Translations under genes and position numbers: made by a program | Shown here: piece after piece, positions 1-11,500 of the stretch | Layout: each line of letters starts with the position of its first letter | Numbering within the stretch: the first letter of the stretch is position 1 | NCBI GenBank assembly: GCA_032718475.1 | Contig: JAUCBJ010004433.1 | Location: 1 to 43,640 of the forward strand | Direction: 5' to 3' | Source: Nemertoderma westbladi | Taxonomy: Eukaryota; Xenacoelomorpha; Nemertodermatida; Nemertodermatidae | DNA length: 43,640 bases | Notes under the pieces: generated by a model | What the model saw: only the letters and a program-made list of their open reading frames with translations | Told to the model about the DNA's origin: nothing | Databases searched by the model: none

Positions 1-204
1 TTGGTATACCACGAACCGGACTTCCTAGTACAAGAACCCACTATTATAGGCCGGGAAACGGAAAGTAAATCGGGAAACAGTAATAATCAAAGTGGAACTA
101 ATTTTGTACCAGAACCAAGACGTAGCCTTAGTGAGCGTAAAGAAACTGTACATTTCGGGTCTACAACAGTTCATTTTATAGAAAAAAATAGCAAAAAATT
201 GTAA
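1..204 (+). CDS. C-terminal end of an unrecognised reading frame (partial)
   Basis: The frame is open from the first base of the window to a TAA at 202-204 and has no ATG, so if real it is the last exon or the tail of a gene that begins upstream. The 67 residues are polar and low in hydrophobics, rich in Ser, Asn and Glu. Near the end, TVHF and TTVHFIEK repeat the same short VHF pattern after a lysine. This loosely resembles the RVxF docking motif of PP1-binding proteins, but it is too short to assign. AT-rich non-coding sequence follows, as expected of a 3' UTR. I do not recognise the protein; a chance open frame is possible. Confidence 0.3.
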   Translation: MVYHEPDFLVQEPTIIGRETESKSGNSNNQSGTNFVPEPRRSLSERKETVHFGSTTVHFIEKNSKKL

Positions 205-642
205 ATGACAAATTAAGTGAGATAAATTTATATCCAACAATTGGAAATATTGGATTTCGAAACTGAAAGTAACTTTCTCATATAAAATACATATAACTAT
301 TCGTATGAGGTACAATCGCAATAGGCATTTTTAAAATGGACAAGATTAGCCTATTTCGATCGCGAAGGGAAAGGGAGATGGAATAGACCCATCAATATTG
401 TATATTGTTGTATGGTGGTGGTGTTATTTGTCAGTGTTATTACTATACTCTAGTGCCCTGTTACATGGCCTATATTTCATATATACTTATTGTATGGCCT
501 GGCCATGGCTGCATAGTATAACATAGTGCAGGAGCGCACTACATGCTGACACCTTGTCAGCATCTACAGATCTATATATACGTATTACATACTTATAATA
601 TAAATGTATTATATTCAATATGTGATTGTTTACATGGATTAA
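205..642. other. AT-rich non-coding stretch
   Basis: No convincing frame, RNA gene or repeat was seen. The frame used by the downstream gag-like ORF is closed here by TAA codons at 601 and 640, which sets the upstream limit of that ORF. Confidence 0.4.
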
Positions 643-1782
643 TATTATCCCCTCGGGAGTTCGGCCAGACATGAGGTTATACAGTTATACCAGAGCCAAG
701 GTGGGAAGGGACACAGTGGGTCTACCTTGATACCGGGTTTGGAGCCCCTCCCAGCGGAGGACGAGGATGACAACGAGTTTGGAGAGCTGCCGCCCATTGG
801 GAGAATCAGCCACTCAGACACAGACTGGGTTGGCGGGAGAGTGGTGACGGTCAGCGGGGTGAGGGCCTTCTGGGATAGACCCGGCAAGCAGGCCTGGGTG
901 CATGAGGAGCCGGTGATGGATTTCGCGGGGAGCACCATCAGGTTGGTCGAGCAACCAGGAACGGCACCACGGGTAGTATTCGGAGAGACGATGCCCAGGC
1001 GAGACGAGGACATAGACATGGACAGAGACGTTAACGTCCAGAAGTTTGCTTAGCAGCAACTCCATAGACCAAGGAGATCGCTTGGGGCAAAGGACGACTT
1101 GGGGCGGGACGCGTTGGTACTCGGCTGCGATTACTGCGGGAGGCTTACTCACCAGGAAAGGAGCTGCTTGTATCGATTCCAGAAGGGGACAAGCTGCCTC
1201 TACTGCCGCGAGTCAAGTCATAGGATGGGGGCGTGTCCACGGTTGCACAACCGGTGCTCTAAGTGCAACTTCCGGGGGCACTACGGACGCCTGTGCGACT
1301 GGATGGACGACGAGGAGAAGTTTAAGATCTTCGAGGAGTGGGCCGATGTCGGCGTCATGACACAGCAGCAGATGAAGGCCCAGGAATTCCGGTGGGGCTT
1401 CTTTAATATTAACCAGGAGGCCCACCTGGAAATCATCAAACGGAGGCTTCCGTTTACTTATCAAGAAGTATCAACGGCGGCATCATATGCGGGAGTGATG
1501 AATACACAGAGGTATTTAGACAGATGGGCGCCAGAGAACCGGGGAGAGTTCAGAGATTTCCTGGCGGAGCATGTGCCGCGGGCCATGAAGGTGATCTTAC
1601 GGGACGCCACTAGGGTGAAGCAGCAGGGGCATTCGGAGGGGCCACCTGCGAAGCGATATCGGGAGCTAATAACACCAGCTCCCAAGGAATCGACGACGGG
1701 AACCTTAAGGAGGACAAGAACAAGGGAGCGGCGACAACCAGGAAGCGACCGGGACAGGATGACGACAGAGGGAAGGAACTGA
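643..1782 (+). pseudogene. gag/ORF1-like protein with three CCHC zinc knuckles, one in-frame stop
   Basis: One frame is open from 643 to a TGA ending at 1782, apart from a single TAG at 1051-1053. The part before the stop is acidic (EDEDDNEFGE) and includes SDTDWVGGRVVTV and AWVHEEPVMDF. Its first in-frame ATG is only at 916, so the true start has been lost or lies in another exon. After the stop come three tandem knuckles of the form C-x2-C-x4-H-x4-C: CDYCGRLTHQERSC, CLYCRESSHRMGAC and CSKCNFRGHYGRLC. A tail rich in Arg, Lys and Thr follows. Three knuckles on a basic protein are typical of retroelement gag or LINE ORF1 products that bind RNA. No pol or RT frame follows directly. A domesticated host gene with a split exon is the alternative. 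Confidence 0.55.
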
Positions 1783-1819
1783 GATGGTTCCCAAAGACAG
1801 GAAGAGCGAACTAGGACTT

Positions 1820-1895
1820 GGAGGGGGAGATGTGGGGATGCCTGGAAGGCACCACATGCGAAGTAATACAAACTCCTAAGTGCAAATTTAATAAA
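1820..1895 (+). other. Possible polypurine tract and start of a 3' LTR
   Basis: Just after the gag-like frame, a purine run (GGAGGGGGAGA, 1820-1830) is followed at once by TGTGGGGATG. This is the order of polypurine tract then LTR 5' end in LTR retrotransposons. AATAAA occurs at 1890-1895. I found no matching 5' LTR in the window, so this rests on layout only. Confidence 0.2.
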
Positions 1896-2207
1896 AGTGC
1901 AATTAGTATGTACGTATGTAATAATCAACAGAATATAATCATATAATCAATATCCAATATAATCAAAGTAAGTAGTATAGTCATGCAACCTTTTTCCAAC
2001 TAGCTACTGGGACTGGGGACCAATTGACTGTGACAGGACGAGACACTAGACGACTCACACTTCTTGAGTGCGACGGCGCAAAGGGGAGGGTGAGGTTCGT
2101 CAGGAGTAAGTGGAGCGGAACGAGTAAGGGTTGAGTATAGAACGCAGGGGAGATAGTGAGAGGTGGTGTTGAGGCGTGTGAAGAGAGTACGGGTGCGATT
2201 CAAATGT

Positions 2208-2222
2208 GGGGGGGGGGGGGGG
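2208..2222 (+). repeat. Poly-G run of 15
   Basis: An uninterrupted run of 15 G sits in a G/A-rich stretch (about 2150-2340) that also repeats the heptamer GTTAGAG. Confidence 0.9.
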
Positions 2223-2351
2223 AGGAGTAAGAGGCAGAGTGGGGGACAAAGAGGTCCGAAAGTGGAGTGTAGTTAGAGTGAAAGTAGAGAGAAGTTAGAG
2301 TCAGTTAGAGTGGAGTGGAGATTTAAAATTGTGAGAGAGAAGTCCACAATT

Positions 2352-2951
2352 GTCTCGAACCGAGACGCCAGATGTCTTGGTGCAACATAGGTTGGAGTTG
2401 CACCAAGTGGGGGTAGTAATATTATACCCAGAGGGAGCGGCCTGGAAAGCCGACTCCAAGTAAAAGAACTCCACCCCACACCCGATAGTAGATCGGGTAC
2501 CAGCGGAATTGAAGCGCACTCAAAGGTGATGCTATCTTCTCACCGGGAAGATAGCATGGGGGGAGTGTGAGCGGATTCAATTCCGCCTCATTACCCCCAT
2601 AAAGTTGGGAAGTGGCGCCTTTTTCAGCAATATTGGAGATACGAGATTGATAACAACCAATCTCGTATCACACCCAATAACGGGGATAACATACACCCCA
2701 AAAGCCACACAAAGGGAGGTTAGAGGTCAAACAACCTCGAGAGGGCAGATAACCAACAGCAGCGGGGGGAAGCACTCCCACAGAGGTGAGAGGCGTGAAG
2801 TAGGTCATCAACCAATGGGAGCGGGGAAAAGTATCCACTGGACAAAGGCCAAAGTAATGTAGGAATGAATACATATATTATCCTATTACTGGTCAGTTAA
2901 TCAGTTTACTCAGTCATTCAGTTCAGTGCAGACCGGTGATGTTCTTCACCG
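2352..2951. repeat. Cluster of perfect short inverted repeats (hairpins)
   Basis: Six perfect hairpins lie within 600 bp. GTCTCG arms sit at 2352-2357/2361-2366. CTTGGTGCAAC arms sit at 2376-2386/2397-2407. CCCGAT arms sit at 2481-2486/2492-2497. ATGCTATCTTC arms at 2529-2539/2547-2557 are nested inside GCGGAATTGAA arms at 2503-2513/2576-2586. GATACGAGATTG arms sit at 2638-2649/2658-2669. A weaker CGGTGA hairpin is at 2934-2951. There is no coding frame. Possible explanations are a structured RNA, the end of a mobile element, or old foldback DNA. Confidence 0.7.
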
Positions 2952-3149
2952 TCACCGTCACCACACATCACATATATTATCTTATTACCGGTACACTGTT
3001 ATCCCATCAATCTATCAACTGTGCTATTATATTATCCTATTACCGTGTTTATTCAATCATTAATACGAACATCAAGACGATAACAACAAACTTTATTTCA
3101 CAACCAAATGGTGATGCGTAGTCTACAAACCCGGTCGGGATCCCACTGA

Positions 3150-3951
3150 TCCCGTCACAGTAGATATCCGGCAACTACAGTCACAGACACCGACTTTGCG
3201 GATGACATCGCCCTGCTCTCTAATACGCTAGCAGATGCACAGCTTCTACTAAATAAAGTGGAGAGGGCTGCTAAGGAGGTTGGATTGCATATAAATTCTA
3301 CAAAGACCGAATTCATGACCTTTAATGTTAATGGAAACTTGACAACCATTGATAATAATCAACTAAGGAAGGTCGATGACTTCCAGTACCTTGGATCATG
3401 GATAGAGAGTAGCAAAAAGGACATAGAAGTTAGGAAAGCAAAGGCTTGGGTAGCTCTATCAAAAATGGATACCATCTGGAGATCAGATCTCTCCAGGCAC
3501 CTGAAGACTAAGTTCTTTCGAGCCACAGTGAAAAGTGTATTTTTATACGGGGGTGAGACCTGGACACTGACTAAATCACTTGAACAACGAATTGATGGTT
3601 GCTACACAAGACTACTAAGGGCAGCCCTAAACATCAGCTGGAGACAACACATGACAAACGCCGAACTTTATGGTACAATACCACCTGTATCAACCACCCT
3701 CCGTGAACGCAGATTAAGATTCAGTGGGCACTGCTGGCGAAGTAAAGACGAGGTCATACCAGATCTACTTCTCTGGCAACCAACTCATGGAAAGCGTAGT
3801 CGTGTACGACCGGCCATAACATATATAGATCAACTTGAAAGGGATACTGAACTTGGGAGAAACGAAATTGCGACAACTATGGAGAATCGGGAAGCCTGGA
3901 AGGATCTCATTTCCACTGTCCGAGTTCGCTCGACCTAGTAGTAGTAGTATT
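3150..3951 (+). mobile_element. 5'-truncated LINE: reverse transcriptase C-terminal part and 3' tail
   Basis: The frame runs from 3150 (TGA just before, at 3147) to TAG at 3936-3938. It enters the RT domain just before the catalytic motif C, seen as TDFADDIALLS (FADD at 3195-3206). Next come the thumb-type pattern EVGLHINSTKTEFM and FQYLGSWIE. The C-terminal signature is GGETWTLT, LRFSGHCWRS and LLLWQPTHGKRSR. The upstream RT half and the endonuclease are missing, as expected from 5'-truncated target-primed reverse transcription. The frame is intact over about 260 codons. The 3' end is a short TAG-triplet run. The clade looks RTE- or CR1-like but is not settled. The fragment at 36572-36854 has a related C-terminus and the same kind of tail. 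Confidence 0.85.
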
Positions 3952-4392
3952 CATAGTTTGTAATAATCAGTGTTCATTATTCGTAGTTTGTAATGTAGGG
4001 CCTACGATTTTTATCACTAATTTTCTATGTTAATTGCATTTGCAATATAGTTCAAGTCTAATTCACTAGACATTTATTTTGTAGAATATCGATATTCCAA
4101 AACACCCGATCTCTCTATCTACTGTATTATCGGCATGCTAGATTGATACTTCAATAATAAAGCTAACAAATTTGCGCCGCCACAACTCCCTATCACCCAA
4201 CCTTGCGCCGCCACAACTCCCTATCACTCATGATTTTCGCGACTTTCCTTATTTAGCGCTTAACTGCAGCACTAAATATCGTATTTTCAATTAACGTCAA
4301 TTATCTCGATAATAGGCCCTACTATCAATTATCGATGTTATACATTTTAAAACATATGTTTATGTTAATTTTACTTATTTTGATTATCTTTG
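3952..4392. other. AT-rich spacer with a 25-bp direct duplication
   Basis: Non-coding. TTGCGCCGCCACAACTCCCT plus five further bases occurs twice, at 4172-4196 and 4203-4227, with a 31-bp period. Nothing else was recognised before the first satellite. Confidence 0.6.
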
Positions 4393-7300
4393 ATGTTAAT
4401 AAATGCCAGTACAACTGGTTTATGTTAATAAATGCCAGTACAACTGGTTTATGTTAATAAATGCCAGCACAACTGGTTTATGTTAATAAATGCCAGTACA
4501 ACTGGTTTATGTTAATAAATGCCAGTACAACTGGTTTATGTTAATAAATGCCAGTACAACTGGTTTATGTTAATAAATGCCAGTACAACTGGTTTACGTT
4601 AATAACTGCCAGTACAACAACAGGTTTATGTTAATAAATGCCAGTACAACTGGTTTATGTTAATAAATGCCAGTACAACTGGTTTATGTTAAGAAATGCC
4701 AGTACAACAACTGGTTTATGTTAATAAATGCCAGTACAACTGGTTTATGTTAATAAATGCCAGTACAACTGGTTTATGTTAATAAATGCCAGTACAACTG
4801 GTTTATGTTAATAAATGCCAGTACAACAACTGGTTTATGTTAATAAATGCCAGTACAACAACTAGTTTATGTTAATAAATGCCAGTACAACTGGTTTATG
4901 TTAATAAATGCCAGTGCATCAACTGGTTTATGTTAATAAATGCCAGTACAACTGGTTTATGTTAATAAATGCCAGTACAACAACTGGTTTATGTTAATAA
5001 AGGCCAGTACAACTGGTTTATGTTAATAAATGCCAGTACAACTGGTTTATGTTAATAAATGCCAGTACAACTGGTTTATGTTAATAAATACCAGTACAAC
5101 TGGTTTATGTTAATAAATGCCAGTACAACAACTGGTTTATGTTAATAAATGCCAGTACAACAACTGGTTTATGTTAATAAATGCCAGTACAACTGGTTTA
5201 TGTTAATAAATGCCAGTACAACAACTGGTTTATGTTAATAAATGCCAGTACAACTGGTTTATGTTAATAAATGCCAGTACAACTGGTTTATGTTAATAAA
5301 TGCCAGTACAACAACTGGTTTATGTTAATAAATGCCAGTACAACTGGTTTATGTTAATAAATGCCAGTACAACTGGTTTATGTTAATAAATGCCAGTACA
5401 ACAACTGGTTTATGTTAATAAATGCCAGTACAACAACTGGTTTATGTTAATAAATGACAGTACAACTGGTTTATGTTAATAAATGCCAGTACAACTGGTT
5501 TATGTTAATAAATGCCAGTACAACTGGTTTATGTTAATAAATGCCAGTACAACAACTGGTTTATGTAATAAATGCCAGTACAACAACTGGTTTATGTTAA
5601 TAAATGCCAGTACAACAACTGGTTTATGTTAATAAATGCCAGTACAACTGGTTTATGTTAATAAATGCCAGTACAACTGGTTTATGTTAATAAATGCCAG
5701 TACAACTGGTTTATGTTAATAAATGCCAGTACAACTGGTTTATGTTAATAAATGCCAGTACAACTGGTTTATGTTAATAAATGCCAGTACAACTGGTTTA
5801 TGTTAATAAATGCCAGTACAACAACTGGTTTATGTAATAAATGCCAGTACAACAACTGGTTTATGTTAATAAATGCCAGTACAACAACTGGTTTATGTTA
5901 ATAAATGACAGTACAACTGGTTTATGTTAATAAATGCCAGTACAACTGGTTTATGTTAATAAATGCCAGTACAACAACTGGTTTATGTTAATAAATGCCA
6001 GTACAACTGGTTTATGTTAATAAATGCCAGTACAACAACTGGTTTATGTTAATAAATGCCAGTACAACAACTGGTTTATGTTAATAAATGACAGTACAAC
6101 TGGTTTATGTTAATAAATGCCAGTACAACTGGTTTATGTTAATAAATGCCAGTACAACAACTGGTTTATGTTAATAAATGCCAGTACAACTGGTTTATGT
6201 TAATAAATGCCAGTACAACTGGTTTATGTTAATAAATGCCAGTACAACAAATGGTTTATGTTAATAAATGCCAGTACAACTGGTTTATGTTAATAAATGC
6301 CAGTACAACAACTAGTTTATGTTAATAAATGCCAGTACAACTGGTTTATGTTAATAAATGCCAGTACAACTGGTTTATGTTAATAAATGCCAGTACATCA
6401 ACTGGTTTATGTTAATAAATGCCAGTACAACTGGTTTATGTTAATAAATGCCAGTACAACAACTGGTTTATGTTAATAAATGCCAGTACAACAACTGGTT
6501 TATGTTAATAAATACCAGTACAACTGGTTTATGTTAATAAATGCCAGTACAACAACTGGTTTATGTTAATAAATGCCAGTACAACAACTGGTTTATGTTA
6601 ATAAATACCAGTACAACTGGTTTATGTTAATAAATGCCAGTACAACTGGTTTATGTTAATAAATGCCAGTACAACTGGTTTATGTTAATAAATACCAGTA
6701 CAACTGGTTTATGTTAATAAATGCCAGTACAACAACTGGTTTATGTTAATAAATGCCAGTACAACAACTGGTTTATGTTAATAAATACCAGTACAACTGG
6801 TTTATGTTAATAAATGCCAGTACAACAACTGGTTTATGTTAATAAATGCCAGTACAACTGGTTTATGTTAATAAATGCCAGTACAACTGGTTTATGTTAA
6901 TAAATGCCAGTACAACAACTGGTTTATGTTAATAAATGACAGTACAACTGGTTTATGTTAATAAATGCCAGTACAACTGGTTTATGTTAATAAATGCCAG
7001 TACAACTGGTTTATGTTAATAAATGCCAGTACAACAACTGGTTTATGTAATAAATGCCAGTACAACAACTGGTTTATGTTAATAAATGCCAGTACAACTG
7101 GTTTATGTTAATAAATGCCAGTACAACAACTGGTTTATGTTAATAAATGCCAGTACAACTGGTTTATGTTAATAAATGCCAGTACAACAACTGGTTTATG
7201 TTAATAAATGCCAGTACAACAACTGGTTTATGTTAATAAATGACAGTACAACTGGTTTATGTTAATAAATGCCAGTACAACTGGTTTATGTTAATAAATG

Positions 7301-8511
7301 CCAGTACAACAACTAGTTTATGTTAATAAATGCCAGTACAACTGGTTTATGTTAATAAATGCCAGTACAACTGGTTTATGTTAATAAATGCCAGTACAAC
7401 AAATGGTTTATGTTAATAAATGCCAGTACAACAACTGGTTTATGTTAATAAATGCCAGTACAACTGGTTTATGTTAATAAATGCCAGTACAACTGGTTTA
7501 TGTTAATAAATGCCAGTACAACAAATGGTTTATGTTAATAAATGCCAGTACAACTTTATGTTAATAAATGCCAGTACAACAACTGGTTTATGTTAATAAA
7601 TGCCAGTACAACAACTAGTTTATGTTAATAAATGCCAGTACAACTGGTTTATGTTAATAAATGCCAGTACAACAACTGGTTTATGTTAATAAATGCCAGT
7701 ACAACTGGTTTATGTTAATAAATGCCAGTACAACAACTGGATTATGTTAATAAATGCCAATACAACTGGTTTATGTTAATAAATGCCAGTGCAACTGGTT
7801 TATGTTAATAAATGCCAGTACAACTGGTTTATGTTAATAAATGCCAGTACAACAACTGGTTTATGTTAATAAATGCCAGTACAACAACTGGTTTATGTTA
7901 ATAAATGCCAGTACAACTGGTTTATGTTAATAAATGCCAGTACAACAACTGGTTTATGTTAATAAATGCCAGTACAACAACTGGATTATGTTAATAAATG
8001 CCAATACAACTGGTTTATGTTAATAAATGCCAGTGCAACTGGTTTATGTTAATAAATGCCAGTACAACTGGTTTATGTTAATAAATGCCAGTACAACTGG
8101 TTTATGTTTATAAATGCCAGTACAACAACTGGTTTATGATAATAAATGCCAGTACAACAACTGGTTTATGTTAATAAATGCCAGTACAACTGGTTTATGT
8201 TAATAAATGCCAGTACAACAACTGGTTTATGTTAATAAATGCCAGTACAACTGGTTTATGTTAATAAATTCCAGTACAACTGGTTTAATAAATGCCAGTA
8301 CAACTGGTTTATGTTAATAAATGCCAGTACAACTGGTTTATGTTAATAAATGCCAGTACAACTGGTTTATGTTAATAAATGCCAGTACAACAACTGGTTT
8401 ATGTTAATAAATGCCAGTTCAACAACTAGTTTATGTTAATAAATGCCAGTACAACTGGTTTATGTTAATAAATGCCAGTAGAACTGGTTTATTTTATTAA
8501 TAAATGCCAGT
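4393..8511 (+). repeat. Satellite array, 29/32-bp unit
   Basis: About 4.1 kb of head-to-tail units built on TTTATGTTAATAAATGCCAG followed by TACAACTGG (29 bp). A second form carries one extra CAA (ACAACAACT, 32 bp). The two lengths are mixed along the array, giving about 135-140 units. Point variants (AATACC, AATGAC, TTATGTAAT, ACAAATGG) recur in blocks, which suggests that multi-unit segments have been copied. Every unit contains TAA stops, so there is no coding potential. Confidence 0.97.
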
Positions 8512-8545
8512 TGCTGTGCGCGATTAATAATAACTTCCTTTTCCA

Positions 8546-11500
8546 TGGAAGTGGCTGAACTGGCTACATTGAATAGTGTTCCTAAGAGTCAGTGGAAGTG
8601 GCTGAACTGGTTACATTGAATAGTGTTCCTAAGAGTCAGTGGAAGTGGCTGAACTGGTTACATTGAATAGTGTTCCTAAGAGTCATCGGAAGTGGCTGAA
8701 CTGGTTACATTGAATAGTGTTCCTAAGAGTCTGTGGAAGTGGCTGAACTGGCTACATTGAATAGTGTTCCTAAGAGTCATCGGAAGTGGCTGAACTGGCT
8801 ACATTGAATAGTGTTCCTAAGAGTCAGTGGAAGTGGCTGAACTGGTTACATTGAATAGTGTTCCTAAGAGTCAGTGGAAGTGGCTGAACTGGCTACATTA
8901 AATAGTGTTCCTAAGAGTCAGTGGAAGTGGCTGAACTGGTTACATTGAATAGTGTTCCTAAGAGTCATCGGGAGTGGCTGAACTGGCTACATTGAATAGT
9001 GTTCCTAAGAGTAGTGGAAGTGGCTGAACTGGCTACATTGAATAGTGTTCCTAAGAGTCAGTGGAAGTGGCTGAACTGGTTACATTGAAAAGTGTTCCTA
9101 AGAGTCAGTGGAAGTGGCTGAACTGGTTACATTGAATAGTGTTCCTAAGAGTCAGTGGAAGTGGCTGAACTGGCTACATTGAATAGTGTTCCTAAGAGTC
9201 AGTGGAAGTGGCTGAACTGGCTACATTGAATAGTGTTCCTAAGAGTCAGTGGAAGTGGCTGAACTGGTTACATTGAACAGTGTTCCTAAGAGTCATCGGG
9301 AGTGGCTGAACTGGCTACATTGAATAGTGTTCCTAAGAGTCAGTGGAAGTGGCTGAACTGGTTACATTGAATAGTGTTCCTAAGAGTCATCGGGAGTGGC
9401 TGAACTGGCTACATTGAATAGTGTTCCTAAGAGTCAGTGGAAGTGGCTGAACTGGCTACATTGAATAGTGTTCCTAAGAGTCAGTGGAAGTGGCTGAACT
9501 GGTTACATTGAACAGTGTTCCTAAGAGTCATCGGGAGTGGCTGAACTGGCTACATTGAATAGTGTTCCTAAGAGTCAGTGGAAGTGGCTGAACTGGTTAC
9601 ATTGAATAGTGTTCCTAAGAGTCATCGGGAGTGGCTGAACTGGCTACATTGAATAGTGTTCCTAAGAGTCAGTGGAAGTGGCTGAACTGGCTACATTGAA
9701 TAGTGTTCCTAAGAGTCAGTGGAAGTGGCTGAACTGGTTACATTGAACAGTGTTCCTAAGAGTCAGTGGAAGTGGCTGAACTGGTTACATTGAATAGTGT
9801 TCCTAAGAGTCATCGGAAGTGGCTGAACTGGTTACATTGAATAGTGTTCCTAAGTGTCAGTGGAAGTGGCTGAACTGGTTACATTGAACAGTGTTCCTAA
9901 GAGTCAGTGGAAGTGGCTGAACTGGTTACATTGAATAGTGTTCCTAAGAGTCATCGGAAGTGGCTGAACTGGTTACATTGAATAGTGTTCCTAAGAGTCA
10001 GTGGAAGTGGCTGAACTGGCTACATTGAATAGTGTTCCTAAGAGTCAGTGGAAGTGGCTGAACTGGCTACATTGAATAGTGTTCCTAAAAGTCATCGGAA
10101 GTGGCTGAACTGGCTACATTAAATAGTGTTCCTAAGAGTCAGTGGAAGTGGCTGAACTGGTTACATTGAATAGTGTTCCTAAGAGTCAGTGGAAGTGGCT
10201 GAACTGGTTACATTGAATAGTGTTCCTAAGAGTCAGTGGAAGTGGCTGAACTGTCTACATTGAATAGTGTTCCTAAGAGTCAGTGGAAGTGGCTGAACTG
10301 GTTACATTGAATAGTGTTCCTAAGAGTCATCGGAAGCGGCTGAACTGGTTACATTGAATAGTGTTCCTAAGAGTCAGTGGAAGGGGCTGAACTGGTTACA
10401 TTGAATAGTGTTCCTAAGAGTCATCGGAAGTGGCTGAACTGGTTACATTGAATAGTGTTCCTAAGAGTCAGTGGAAGTGGCTGAACTGTCTACATTGAAT
10501 AGTGTTCCTAAGAGTCTGTGGAAGTGGCTGAACTGGCTACATTGAATAGTGTTCCTAAGAGTCATCGGAAGTGGCTGAACTGGCAACATTGAATAGTGTT
10601 CCTAAGAGTCAGTGGAAGTGGCTGAACTGGTTACATTGAATAGTGTTCCTAAGAGTCAGTGGAAGTGGCTGAACTGGTTACATTGAATAGTGTTCCTAAG
10701 AGTCAGTGGAAGTGGCTGAACTGGTTACATTGAATAGTGTTCCTAAGAGTCATCGGAAGTGGCTGAACTGGTTACATTGAATAGTGTTCCTAAGAGTCAG
10801 TGGAAGTGGCTGAACTGTCTACATTGAATAGTGTTCCTAAGAGTCAGTGGAAGTGGCTGAACTGGCTACATTGAATAGTGTTCCTAAGAGTCAGTGGAAG
10901 TGGCTGAACTGGTTACATTGAATAGTGTTCCTAAGAGTCAGTGGAAGTGGCTGAACTGTCTACATTGAATAGTGTTCCTAAGAGTCAGTGGAAGTGGCTG
11001 AACTGGCTACATTGAATAGTGTTCCTAAGAGTCAGTGGAAGTGGCTGAACTGGTTACATTGAATAGTGTTCCTAAGAGTCAGTGGAAGTGGCTGAACTGG
11101 TTACATTGAATAGTGTTCCTAAGAGTCATCGGAAGTGGCTGAACTGGTTACATTGAATAGTGTTCCTAAGAGTCAGTGGAAGTGGCTGAACTGTCTACAT
11201 TGAATAGTGTTCCTAAGAGTCAGTGGAAGTGGCTGAACTGGCTACATTGAATAGTGTTCCTAAGAGTCAGTGGAAGTGGCTGAACTGGTTACATTGAATA
11301 GTGTTCCTAAGAGTCAGTGGAAGTGGCTGAACTGTCTACATTGAATAGTGTTCCTAAGAGTCAGTGGAAGTGGCTGAACTGGCTACATTGAATAGTGTTC
11401 CTAAGAGTCAGTGGAAGTGGCTGAACTGGTTACATTGAATAGTGTTCCTAAGAGTCAGTGGAAGTGGCTGAACTGTCTACATTGAATAGTGTTCCTAAGA

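Noticed and set aside
2566-2581. A 16-base match (TGTGAGCGGATTCAAT) to the reverse strand near 22972-22988, also recalling the lac operator
   Set aside because: One 16-mer match is about what chance allows in a window this size, and a bacterial operator makes no sense here.
2612-2620. Primer-binding site (GTGGCGCCT) of an LTR element
   Set aside because: Only seven bases fit a tRNA-Lys type site and no LTR end lies just before it.
8545-8601. Start of a gene at ATGGAAGTGGCTGAAC before the 47-bp array
   Set aside because: The frame is only the first repeat unit and is lost in the next units; no exon was recognised upstream.
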